Assembly: GCA_039192165.1 (NCBI GenBank)
Contig: JBCCXD010000001.1
Span: forward strand, 1-64,000
From: Dinoroseobacter sp039192165
Lineage (GTDB): Bacteria > Pseudomonadota > Alphaproteobacteria > Rhodobacterales > Rhodobacteraceae
Reading direction: 5' to 3'
Length of the DNA: 64,000 nt
Shown here: piece after piece, positions 1-8,387 of the stretch
Position numbering within the stretch: position 1 is the stretch's first letter
How the letters are laid out: each line of letters begins with the position of its first letter
Program-made: the position numbers and the translations under genes
The notes under the pieces: model-generated
Told to the model about the DNA's origin: nothing
Database searches by the model: none
The model's input: the letters and a program-made list of their open reading frames with translations, nothing else

Positions 1-2
1 AA

Positions 3-3000
3 GAACTGGACCGCGCGGAAGCGCCTGTTATTTTTGTGGCGCGGGATGACAAGCGTCTGGCGGCCATGGCGCAGGCCCTTGAGGTGACGCGCCCGGAACT
101 GCCTCGTCTGGCATTTCCTGCCTGGGATTGTCTGCCCTATGACAGGTCTTCACCCAACCCGGATCTTTCCGCAGCACGAATGGCAACGCTGGCAACACTT
201 GCTCAGGGCGCACTGCCCGGGCCCTTTGTGCTGCTCACCACTTTGAACGCGTTCTTGCAGAAAATACCCGCGCGTCGTGTTTTGCGCGAGGCCAGTTTCA
301 CGGCGCAGGTTGGCGGGCGTGTGGATGAAGGGGCCTTGCGTGCTTTCCTTGTGCGAATGGGGTTCGTCCAGGCGCCGACGGTCACCGAGCCCGGCGATTA
401 CGCTGTGCGCGGCGGGATAATCGACGTCTATCCACCAGGGGATACGGGGCCCGTGCGCCTCGATCTGTTCGGGGACGTTCTCGATGGCGCGAGACGCTTC
501 GACCCGATCAGTCAAAGGACAACAGAAAAACTCGACAAGGTGGAATTGTCGCCGGTTTCCGAGGTGATCCTGGACGAGGCAGCAATTCGCCGCTTCCGTC
601 AAAACTACCGGATCGAGTTCGGGGCAGCAGGCACCGATGACCCGCTCTATGAGGCGGTGAGCGCGGGGCGCAAACATGCCGGGATGGAGCATTGGCTGCC
701 GTACTTTCACGAGACTTTGGAAACCCTGCACGACTATCTGCCAACCGCGTCTGTCGTGTTCGACGACCAAAGCCAGGCCGCGGAAATCTCCCGTTGGGAG
801 GGTATTGCTGATCAATTCGAAACTCGCCGCAGCGCGCTTGATCAGAAAGGGCGCATGGACACGGTGTATAAACCCGTGCCCCCGGATGCGCTTTACCTCT
901 CTCCGGATGCGTCTGCGGCGCAGCTGGACGGGCGGCGCGTGGTACGGCTTGCTGTTCTGCCCCAAGCAATCGGGCAGGGAGTGGTGGATGCGGGGGGGCG
1001 TATTGGAAGATCCTTTGCGCCCGAACGGCAAAGCGGCGATATCAACCTCTTCGAAGCGCTTGCGGCGCATATCCGCGAGAAACGCAGCTCGGCGCAGGTT
1101 GTGGTTGCAAGCTGGTCCGACGGGGCGCGCGAGCGTTTGTCCGGGTTGCTTGAGGATCAGGAGATTGCAGATGCGCGGCCGATCGCACGGCTGTCAGATG
1201 TGCCGTCCGGAACCCAAGGGGTCTTTTTGCTGGTCTGGCCACTCGACCAGGGGTTTGAAGGCCAGCGTGCGGATGGCACACGGCTGGTTGTGATCTCTGA
1301 ACAGGACCTGCTCGGAGACCGGCTGATCCGTAAGGCAAAACGCAAGCGGCGTGCAGAGAATTTCCTTCAGGAAGCGACCAGCCTCAGCGCCGGAGATCTG
1401 GTGGTGCATGTTGATCACGGCATCGGGCTCTACAAGGGGCTGGAAACTGTGAAAGCCATGGGCGCCCCGCACGAGTGTCTGGCACTCGAATACGCGGGTG
1501 GAGACCGGCTGTTCCTCCCCGTGGAGAACATCGAACTTCTGAGCCGATACGGGCAGGAAACCGGTTTGCTTGACAAGCTCGGTGGCGGTGCCTGGCAAGC
1601 CAAGAAGGCAAAGCTGAAAGAACGCATCCGTGAGATGGCGGACAAGCTCATCCGGATTGCAGCGGAACGCGCTATGCGGCGCGCGCCGATGTTGGAGCCG
1701 CCCCCCGATATGTGGGAGGCGTTTGCAGCGCGTTTCCCGTACCAGGAAACCGATGACCAGCTGAACGCCATCGAAGACGTGTTGCGCGACCTGAACGCGG
1801 GAACACCCATGGACCGGCTGATATGCGGAGATGTGGGCTTCGGCAAAACCGAAGTGGCGATGCGGGCTGCTTTCGTTGCCGCGCTTTCGGGGGTTCAGGT
1901 AGCTGTAATCGCGCCCACCACGCTTCTGGCACGTCAGCATTTCAAGAGCTTTTCTGAGCGTTTCCGGGGCTTCCCGCTGGAGGTGCGCGCGCTGTCGCGT
2001 TTTGTGTCTGCTAAGGAAGCTGCTGATACCCGTAGCGGATTGGCAGCGGGCACGGTGGATATTGTGGTGGGGACTCACGCGCTTCTCGCCAAACAGGTGA
2101 AATTCCACAATCTTGGCCTGCTTGTCATAGATGAGGAGCAGAAATTTGGCGTCACCCACAAAGAACGTCTGAAGGAGCTGCGCTCGGACATTCACGTGCT
2201 TACGCTGACGGCCACTCCGATCCCGCGCACGCTACAGCTCAGCTTGTCCGGAGTGCGGGACCTGTCGATCATCGGCACGCCTCCGGTCGATCGATTGTCG
2301 ATCCGAACATATGTGCAGGAGTTCGATGGCGTCACGATCCGAGAAGCATTGCTGCGCGAACACTACCGGGGGGGACAGTCTTTTTTTGTAGTTCCTCGCA
2401 TCAAGGACATCCCGGATATAGAGGAGTTTCTGCGCGATCAGGTTCCTGAAGTCAGTGTCGTCGTTGCACATGGCCAGATGGCTGCGGGTGAGCTCGATGA
2501 CCGCATGAACGCGTTCTACGACGGCAAATTCGATGTGCTTCTGGCGACAACTATCGTCGAGTCAGGGCTCGATATTCCAACAGCGAACACGATGATCATC
2601 CATCGCGCAGATATGTTTGGGCTGTCGCAGCTTTATCAGATCCGGGGGCGTGTCGGGCGCTCGAAAACGCGCGCCTATGCATATCTGACAACCAAGCCGC
2701 GCGCCCCAATGACGCCTCAGGCGGAAAAAAGGCTTCGGGTTCTGGGCGCGCTGGAGAGTCTTGGGGCAGGGTTCACACTCGCGTCGCAAGATCTCGATAT
2801 CCGAGGCGCTGGCAATATACTGGGCGAGGAACAGTCCGGCCAATTTCGCGATGTTGGGTTTGAACTCTACCAATCCATGCTGGAGGAGGCGATTGCCAAG
2901 ATCAAAGCCGGCCAAATGGAGGGGCTGACGGAAAGCGACGGGCAATGGGCGCCACAGATCAACCTTGGTGTCCCGGTTCTTATCCCTGCGGATTATGTCC

Positions 3001-3410
3001 CGGACCTTGACGTTCGGCTTGGGCTCTACCGCAGGCTGTCGCAGCTGACTTCCAAGGTGGAGCTTGAGGGATTTGCTGCTGAGCTGATCGATCGCTTCGG
3101 AAAACTGCCCAAGGAGGTCAATACCCTTCTGCTCGTGGTGCGTATCAAAGCGGAATGTAAAAAGGCTGGAATTGCCAAGCTTGATGGCGGACCGAAGGGC
3201 GCTACGGTCCAGTTTCACAATGACAAGTTCGCAAATCCAGCGGGCCTTGTGGCCTTCATCCAGGACCAGCGCGGTCAAGCCAAGGTGAAAGACAACAAAA
3301 TCGTGGTGCGCCGGGACTGGACGCGGGACAGTGACCGGATCAAAGGAGCCTTTGCGATCGCGCGCGACTTGGCGCATCAGGCGAACAACAAAAGCAGCGC
3401 CTCAGCCTAG
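3..3410 (+). CDS. mfd: Transcription-repair coupling factor Mfd, 5' end outside window
   Basis: Mfd is a DNA translocase that removes RNA polymerase stalled at lesions and recruits UvrA. The reading frame is open to the left edge (ELDRAEAPVIFVARDD), so the true start lies upstream; about 1135 of the usual 1150 or so residues are present. The N-terminal UvrB-like part is followed by the RNA-polymerase-binding region (around SAGDLVVHVDHGIGLYKGLE). The helicase core has a Walker A motif GDVGFGKTE near nt 1830 and a DEEQ box near nt 2130. TATPIPRTL and the RGRVGRS motif of the second RecA lobe follow, then the C-terminal TRCF domain. The stop overlaps by 4 bases the stop of the convergent transporter gene. 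Identity is clear. Confidence 0.97.
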   Translation, partial: ELDRAEAPVIFVARDDKRLAAMAQALEVTRPELPRLAFPAWDCLPYDRSSPNPDLSAARMATLATLAQGALPGPFVLLTTLNAFLQKIPARRVLREASFTAQVGGRVDEGALRAFLVRMGFVQAPTVTEPGDYAVRGGIIDVYPPGDTGPVRLDLFGDVLDGARRFDPISQRTTEKLDKVELSPVSEVILDEAAIRRFRQNYRIEFGAAGTDDPLYEAVSAGRKHAGMEHWLPYFHETLETLHDYLPTASVVFDDQSQAAEISRWEGIADQFETRRSALDQKGRMDTVYKPVPPDALYLSPDASAAQLDGRRVVRLAVLPQAIGQGVVDAGGRIGRSFAPERQSGDINLFEALAAHIREKRSSAQVVVASWSDGARERLSGLLEDQEIADARPIARLSDVPSGTQGVFLLVWPLDQGFEGQRADGTRLVVISEQDLLGDRLIRKAKRKRRAENFLQEATSLSAGDLVVHVDHGIGLYKGLETVKAMGAPHECLALEYAGGDRLFLPVENIELLSRYGQETGLLDKLGGGAWQAKKAKLKERIREMADKLIRIAAERAMRRAPMLEPPPDMWEAFAARFPYQETDDQLNAIEDVLRDLNAGTPMDRLICGDVGFGKTEVAMRAAFVAALSGVQVAVIAPTTLLARQHFKSFSERFRGFPLEVRALSRFVSAKEAADTRSGLAAGTVDIVVGTHALLAKQVKFHNLGLLVIDEEQKFGVTHKERLKELRSDIHVLTLTATPIPRTLQLSLSGVRDLSIIGTPPVDRLSIRTYVQEFDGVTIREALLREHYRGGQSFFVVPRIKDIPDIEEFLRDQVPEVSVVVAHGQMAAGELDDRMNAFYDGKFDVLLATTIVESGLDIPTANTMIIHRADMFGLSQLYQIRGRVGRSKTRAYAYLTTKPRAPMTPQAEKRLRVLGALESLGAGFTLASQDLDIRGAGNILGEEQSGQFRDVGFELYQSMLEEAIAKIKAGQMEGLTESDGQWAPQINLGVPVLIPADYVPDLDVRLGLYRRLSQLTSKVELEGFAAELIDRFGKLPKEVNTLLLVVRIKAECKKAGIAKLDGGPKGATVQFHNDKFANPAGLVAFIQDQRGQAKVKDNKIVVRRDWTRDSDRIKGAFAIARDLAHQANNKSSASA

Positions 3411-4618
3411 GCTGGCGCCTCATCCCGGCTGCCGAGCACGCGCATGATTGCGTAGGCCGTGAGCGTGAGCAGGACGATCCCGGCAGCGATCGGAGTAGGG
3501 GTGCCGTTGAACTGCATGGCGAGCGGGATTGCAAATATGACAGAGCCGACGGTTGAGACCGAACCGACAACAGAAGCGGTAAGGCCCGCGATATGGCCCA
3601 TTGGCTCTAACGCGATTGCATTGAGGTTGCCAAGCGTTAGACCCAGCATGAAAAAAATGCTCATTGTCCAGACCACATAGGCGGCGAGGTAGGGCCCTGC
3701 TGATAAAGGAAGCTGCGTGGAAATAAAGAAGGCACTGGCCATAGCTATTTGCATTGCCAACGCGCCGCGCACGACCTTGCGCATACCAAAACGAACGACA
3801 ACCTGCGCATTCACGGCGCTTGAGGCGGCTGCAAAGAACGCGATAAGCGCAAACCAGAGATGGAAGACCGCCCCCTGTCCGAAAGTCTGATCAAAGATCT
3901 GCTGCGTTGAGGAGAGCACCGAAAAAAGGCACGCCATTGCAAGGGTTTGTGCTGCGATTGTAAGGTAAACTACACGGTTTGACAGCACCTCTTGCAATCC
4001 CTGCCACAGCAGGTTGAGTGTAAAGGGCCGCCGTGCGGAGGGGGGCAGTGTTTCGGGTTGACGCAGCCAGAGCCATCCCGCCGAAATGAACGAGAACAGG
4101 ATGAATGCGGCAAATATACCGCGCCAGCCACTTAATGCGATGATGCCCGCTCCGAGCGTTGGGGCCAGTGCCGGAACAATTGAGAAGACTATGAACACGA
4201 ACGACATGATCCGTGCCATTTGTCGCCCAGAATAAAGGTCCCGGACGATTGCAACCGCCGCCGTGCGGGGCCCGGAACTTCCGAGGCCCTGCACTGCGCG
4301 CCCCAGCAGCGCCAGCTCCAGTGACTGCGCCGCCCATGCCAGCGCCGCACCGGCGCAATAAAGCAAGGCGCCCCAGAGGATAATGGGGCGCCGCCCATAT
4401 GCATCAGACAGAGGCCCGGTAAACAGGGTGCCCACACCCATGCCAAAAACGAAGCTCGTAATGATCAAAGCGGCGCGATTGGGGTCATCGGGCGTCAGCG
4501 TCTCGGCAATCTCTGGCATCGCGGGCAGCATTGCGTCGATAGAGAAAGCGATGGTCGCGAACAGCATCGCAATCAGAGCGATAAACTCGGATGTGGAAAG
4601 GCGTTTGACGGGGGTCAT
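3407..4618 (-). CDS. Bcr/CflA-type MFS drug efflux transporter
   Basis: This is a 403-residue inner-membrane protein with about twelve hydrophobic segments, typical of the 12-span drug:proton antiporters of the major facilitator superfamily. After TM2 it carries the motif A sequence GPLSDAYGRRPI, and VQGLGSSGPR is the family's motif B/C-like segment. The pattern best fits the Bcr/CflA subgroup (bicyclomycin, chloramphenicol and similar exports); the actual substrate cannot be read from sequence. It is the last gene of a tight minus-strand run with the FrnE-like protein (4-base overlap) and the acyl-CoA ligase. The substrate could therefore be related to an aromatic or other acid handled by the ligase, but that is inference. 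Confidence 0.88.
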   Translation of the reverse strand: MTPVKRLSTSEFIALIAMLFATIAFSIDAMLPAMPEIAETLTPDDPNRAALIITSFVFGMGVGTLFTGPLSDAYGRRPIILWGALLYCAGAALAWAAQSLELALLGRAVQGLGSSGPRTAAVAIVRDLYSGRQMARIMSFVFIVFSIVPALAPTLGAGIIALSGWRGIFAAFILFSFISAGWLWLRQPETLPPSARRPFTLNLLWQGLQEVLSNRVVYLTIAAQTLAMACLFSVLSSTQQIFDQTFGQGAVFHLWFALIAFFAAASSAVNAQVVVRFGMRKVVRGALAMQIAMASAFFISTQLPLSAGPYLAAYVVWTMSIFFMLGLTLGNLNAIALEPMGHIAGLTASVVGSVSTVGSVIFAIPLAMQFNGTPTPIAAGIVLLTLTAYAIMRVLGSRDEAPA

Positions 4619-5262
4619 TCTTCAGATTTTTCTTGCGCGGACAGTTCATCGATGACCTGAACCCAAAACTCCGTGTCCTGTGCGCCCGGGACCACATGCT
4701 GATTGGCAATTATGAAGCACGGCACACCTGTCACACCGCGATCTCGGGCATGCTGATCGCGCGCGCGAATGTCATGGCGATCCCCGTCGGATGCGAGCAG
4801 ACGGTCTACCATGTCGCGCTCCATCCCAATCTCGCCGGCAAGACGCGACAAAACCGAGGGGTGTCCGATATCGCGACCTTCGTTGAAATAAGCTTTGAAA
4901 AGCCTCGAAACCATTGCGGTTTGTTTTCCTTCTAGTCCGGCCCAATGGATAAGACGGTGCGCGTCGAGCGTGTTCGGTGTGCGTTCAATCGCTGGAAAAT
5001 CGATCCCGAGCTTTAGTCTTTGCGCGCGCTCGACGATTGGGGCATAGGCCCGCGCTGCACCAGTCTGACCGCCAAACTTTGTCTCCAGGTAATCCACGCG
5101 GTCCATACCGTCTGCGGGCATATCGGGGTTCAATTGAAACGGATGCCACTCGATTTCAAACGGGTGGTTGGGACGCTGTTCCAGAGCGCGGTCGACATAG
5201 GTTTTGCCGATATAGCACCACGGGCAGATCGGATCAGAAAGAATGTCGAGCTTGATCATCAA
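4615..5262 (-). CDS. DsbA-family oxidoreductase, FrnE-like
   Basis: The 215-residue protein is a thioredoxin-fold member of the DsbA/2-hydroxychromene-2-carboxylate isomerase family. The redox motif CPWC lies at residues 13–16, directly after the first strand (KLDILSDPI). The late cis-Pro loop is GVTGVPCFIIAN. No signal peptide is present, so it should be cytoplasmic, as FrnE-type proteins are. Known relatives include FrnE (polyketide-associated) and cytosolic oxidoreductases linked to stress tolerance. It overlaps the ligase stop by 4 bases and the transporter start by 4 bases, so the three genes are probably co-transcribed. Two adjacent ATG codons make the exact start uncertain by one codon. 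Confidence 0.9.
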   Translation of the reverse strand: MMIKLDILSDPICPWCYIGKTYVDRALEQRPNHPFEIEWHPFQLNPDMPADGMDRVDYLETKFGGQTGAARAYAPIVERAQRLKLGIDFPAIERTPNTLDAHRLIHWAGLEGKQTAMVSRLFKAYFNEGRDIGHPSVLSRLAGEIGMERDMVDRLLASDGDRHDIRARDQHARDRGVTGVPCFIIANQHVVPGAQDTEFWVQVIDELSAQEKSEE

Positions 5263-6764
5263 AGGGCCTCGAATGTGCGGCGCAGCGCTTTGCGGTTCAG
5301 TTTGCCGTTGGCGTTGTGCGGCAGACTTTCACAATGGATGAAAACACGCGGTTGTTTGTAGCGTGCCAGATTGGCTTCCGCGTGCGCCCGCAGGCGCGCG
5401 TCGTCAAGGGAAAAGCCAGTGTAAAAAAGCGCAATCACCTGTGCATCTGCTTTGATTTCCACCGAGGTCGCAGCGCATTCGCCGAGACCGGGCAGGGTTG
5501 CAAAGGCGGCTTCCACTTCCAAGGGCGCAACACGGTAGCCGCCGGCATTCATCATATCGTCATCGCGTCCCAGATACTGTACGGCGCCGTCGGCCCGCAT
5601 AATTGCCCGATCGCCCGTGTCGAACCACGCGTCCTGATGACGGGGCGTTTCGGTGTCGGGCGACGTAAGGTACCCCAGCATCAGGCCCGGGTCCCGGCGG
5701 TGTATGCCAAGCGTACCAGGGCTCCCAAAGGGCAGGGGCCTTCCTGCCGGATCCAATACAGCGACACGTCGGCCTTGCTGAACGTAACCGGCGTATCCGT
5801 CGGGCGCCTGTCTGCCTGGGTGTGCTGAGATGTAGGTGGAGCATTCCGACATCCCGAGCGCCTCGTAAATCTCGGTGTTTGTTGCCGATTTCCACGCAGC
5901 GCGCAGACGCGGTGACAGAGCCTCCCCGGCGCTTAACACGTGACGCAGATCTGGCAGGGAGATGCGGTCTCGCGATTTCAGCATCTGTCTTAAAACACCA
6001 GGGGCTGCGGCAAGGATTGTGGCGCGGGATCGCGCCAGCAGCTCGGGCAGCTCGGGGTTCGTAACCTCGGCGGTTCTGATCAGAGCTGTTGCGCCGTGCG
6101 CCCAAGGGTCCAGGAGCCCGACACCCAGAGTGTATGTCCAGTTAAATGCTCCTACGTGAAACACTCGGTCTGCGCCAGACAGCCCATACCAGCCCTCATA
6201 CATCATACGGCGCGCCCAAATCGCACGATGCGCGTGAAGAACAGCGCGCGGAGTTCCGGAGGAGCCGGAGGTGTATATGATATAGCCCGGCCGGTTTGGG
6301 TCACCCATGTGCGGTGCGCTTTGAGCGGTCGAACTTCTGAGTGCTTCCGGTGAAACGCACGTGACATTTTCTGGTCGGGGCAACCCCGGCTCAGCAATGC
6401 AAAGCAGAGGGGCAAGGTCACGGGCAATCCAATCAACCTCCCGCTGTGTCAGGGCTGCAGATGTCGGCACCGGCACAAGGCCTGCCCAAAGCGCTCCCAG
6501 ATACACGATCGGGAAATCAACGGTATTTCCGAGCCGCAGTAAAACTCTGTCCCCGGTGTTCAGCCCGGCGGCGCGGAGCCCGCCCGCGGTGCGGCAGACG
6601 GCTTCCGCAATATCCCTATATAGCCAGACCTCGACCTTCTCCGGGCCATGGACTTCCAGCGCTGGTTTGTCGGCGCAGCTTCCGACCTGTCGCAGGACAT
6701 AATCTGCAAGGTTGAACGAGCTGGGGGCCGGTTCTGGTGCGCCGCTATCAAATATGCCGGTCAT
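5259..6764 (-). CDS. AMP-forming acyl-CoA synthetase, benzoate-CoA-ligase-like
   Basis: The 501-residue protein belongs to the ANL superfamily: it activates a carboxylic acid with ATP to an acyl-adenylate and then to the CoA thioester. The phosphate-binding loop IYTSGSSGTPRAVLHAH is at about residues 164–180. The A5-like motif YEALGMSECSTY, the A7-like WFDTGD, the hinge GRDDDMMNAGGYRVAP and the C-terminal catalytic lysine in NANGKLNR are all present. Overall look and length are closest to benzoate-CoA ligase or similar aryl/alkyl acid ligases; the substrate is not determined. It is the first gene of the minus-strand trio and is divergent from the XRE–cupin regulator, with 56 bases between the starts, so that regulator may control it. 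Confidence 0.88.
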   Translation of the reverse strand: MTGIFDSGAPEPAPSSFNLADYVLRQVGSCADKPALEVHGPEKVEVWLYRDIAEAVCRTAGGLRAAGLNTGDRVLLRLGNTVDFPIVYLGALWAGLVPVPTSAALTQREVDWIARDLAPLLCIAEPGLPRPENVTCVSPEALRSSTAQSAPHMGDPNRPGYIIYTSGSSGTPRAVLHAHRAIWARRMMYEGWYGLSGADRVFHVGAFNWTYTLGVGLLDPWAHGATALIRTAEVTNPELPELLARSRATILAAAPGVLRQMLKSRDRISLPDLRHVLSAGEALSPRLRAAWKSATNTEIYEALGMSECSTYISAHPGRQAPDGYAGYVQQGRRVAVLDPAGRPLPFGSPGTLGIHRRDPGLMLGYLTSPDTETPRHQDAWFDTGDRAIMRADGAVQYLGRDDDMMNAGGYRVAPLEVEAAFATLPGLGECAATSVEIKADAQVIALFYTGFSLDDARLRAHAEANLARYKQPRVFIHCESLPHNANGKLNRKALRRTFEAL

Positions 6765-6820
6765 TGGGCTCTGCTAGGCCGCACGACAGACCATTGCAAG
6801 GCCCTGTGGTTTTCCCCTAA

Positions 6821-7462
6821 ATGCAGCGCATGTCCGATCCGAGTAAAGAACCAAGCCTGATCCGTCTGGCGCGCGAAAGCGGCGACACTTCACCAGTGGA
6901 GCCTTTGAATCTCGGCCAGCGCGTGCGCGACCTTCGCAAAGCGCGCAGCTGGACGCTGGAACAGGCCGCCGGGCAGGCAGGTCTGGCGCGCTCGACCTTG
7001 TCCAAGATCGAAAACGGGCAGATGTCGCCAACATACGAAGCCCTCAAAAAACTTGCCGAGGGGCTGGAGATTACGATTCCGCAACTGTTCACGGCTCCCA
7101 GGAAGGCGCAGGTGAACGGGCGCATGGTGGTCACAAAATCCGGCGAAGGCGAAGAACACCCAACAGCGACTTACGAACACGAGTTGCTGGCTGCATCTCT
7201 GACCAAGAAAACGATGCTGCCTTATCGCGCACGTGTTCGCGCACGTGCGTTCGAAGAGTTCAACGGGTGGGTTCGCCACGACGGCGAAGAGTTTCTGTAC
7301 GTCCTAACCGGCGCCATCAAGCTGATCACAGAGTTCTATGAACCCGTGGAAATGCGGCGCGGCGACAGCGCATATTATGACGCCTCTATGGGCCATAACG
7401 TGATTTCGGTGAGCCAGGAAGACGCCATGATCCTTTGGGTAACCTCGCTGAGCGCGGACTGA
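6821..7462 (+). CDS. XRE-family regulator with C-terminal cupin domain
   Basis: The 213-residue protein has an N-terminal helix-turn-helix of the XRE/Cro type (residues about 29–85; LGQRVRDLRKARSWTLEQAA, then LARSTLSKIENGQMSPTYEAL). A C-terminal cupin sensor domain (about 140–205; HDGEEFLYVLTGAIKL, then DSAYYDASMGHNVIS) follows. Proteins of this build regulate nearby catabolic genes in response to a small ligand bound in the cupin. It sits between a divergent acyl-CoA ligase operon and a downstream aldolase–dehydrogenase operon. A second in-frame ATG four codons in (6830) is an alternative start. Confidence 0.93.
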   Translation: MQRMSDPSKEPSLIRLARESGDTSPVEPLNLGQRVRDLRKARSWTLEQAAGQAGLARSTLSKIENGQMSPTYEALKKLAEGLEITIPQLFTAPRKAQVNGRMVVTKSGEGEEHPTATYEHELLAASLTKKTMLPYRARVRARAFEEFNGWVRHDGEEFLYVLTGAIKLITEFYEPVEMRRGDSAYYDASMGHNVISVSQEDAMILWVTSLSAD

Positions 7463-7525
7463 ACTTCGAATCTCCTGATTTCGATCTGTCACAAGGTTTG
7501 AACCTTCCTCGAGTTTTCAACATGG

Positions 7526-7541
7526 TTGCATACGTATGCAA
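7526..7541. promoter_or_regulatory. Perfect 16-bp palindrome, candidate operator
   Basis: TTGCATACGTATGCAA is a perfect inverted repeat. It lies 64 bases after the regulator stop and 58 bases before the aldolase start, the position expected for an operator. Both XRE–cupin and GntR-type proteins bind sites of this size; which protein binds here is inference. Confidence 0.6.
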
Positions 7542-7598
7542 GACTGTGCTCTTTGGGGGCAGGGGCTTTGTTTCGAGCCCCCCGGAGGAGATAGGCAC

Positions 7599-8387
7599 AT
7601 GACACCCGGTGCTGCGATCAAGCAAAAGATTACGTCCCGCACCCCGGTTTGCGGAACCTTCCTCAAGACCCCGCATCCAATTATGATCGAGATCATGGGG
7701 CAGGCCGGTTACGATTTTCTCGTACTGGATGCCGAACACGCGCCCTTTGATCGGGGAACAATCGACACGCTGATGATTGCAGGTCGGGCTGCCAATATTC
7801 CGCTCATCGTGCGCGTTCCTTCCGCAGGGCCGGACTGGATCATGGCAGTGCTTGATGCGGGCGCTGCCGGGATCATGGTGCCCCATGTGAACGACGCAGC
7901 CTTTGCGTCTGAGCTTGTGCGCGCGACCCGGTATGGCGCCTGGGGGCAGGGCGGACGCGGGTTTGCCGGCACTACAAGGGCGGCAGACTATGCCCAACGC
8001 AGCCTATCTGAGCATTTCGGAAAAACCCCCGGGGAAGTGACCCTGATTTGCCAGATTGAAGATCCCCCGGGTGCCGAGGATTTCGAAGCGATTGCGAATG
8101 TTGACGGTGTTGATGCGCTTTTTGTGGGCCGCGCGGACCTCGCAGTAGGCTATGGGAAGTCGGACTTTTTTGATCCTGATATCGGACAGAAGACACTCAA
8201 TATTCTGGGTGCCGCAGGTGCGGCGACCGGTTTGTACTGTGCGCCAGGCGAAGATATTGCACCGCTGAAATCAGCCGGAGCATCTGTCTTCGTTATTGGC
8301 TCGGACCATACCTGCCTTAAACGCGCCGCCGCGGGTGATATTGCAGCCGTCAGCGCGCTGAAAACACAAGGGAAAGATGCGTTATGA
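7599..8387 (+). CDS. HpcH/HpaI-type class II aldolase
   Basis: These enzymes reversibly condense pyruvate (or a 2-oxo acid) with an aldehyde using a divalent metal. The 262-residue protein has the family's key residues in order: H47 in LDAEHAPFD, R72 in VRVPS, the metal ligand E154 in QIEDPPGAED and the metal ligand D180 in GRADLAVGYG. The start at 7599 was chosen because GGAGGAG lies 8 bases upstream and the family begins here. A longer frame from 7536 has no ribosome site and would overlap the palindrome. The next gene overlaps by 4 bases (ATGA), so the two form an operon. The donor and acceptor are unknown; relatives act on 2-oxo-3-deoxy sugars, hydroxy-oxo-heptanedioate and macrophomate-like compounds. 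Confidence 0.92.
   Translation: MTPGAAIKQKITSRTPVCGTFLKTPHPIMIEIMGQAGYDFLVLDAEHAPFDRGTIDTLMIAGRAANIPLIVRVPSAGPDWIMAVLDAGAAGIMVPHVNDAAFASELVRATRYGAWGQGGRGFAGTTRAADYAQRSLSEHFGKTPGEVTLICQIEDPPGAEDFEAIANVDGVDALFVGRADLAVGYGKSDFFDPDIGQKTLNILGAAGAATGLYCAPGEDIAPLKSAGASVFVIGSDHTCLKRAAAGDIAAVSALKTQGKDAL

Noticed and set aside
3400..3420. Possible frameshift or fusion between mfd and the transporter
   Set aside because: The two genes are convergent and merely overlap at their stops by 4 bases; both C-termini look complete.
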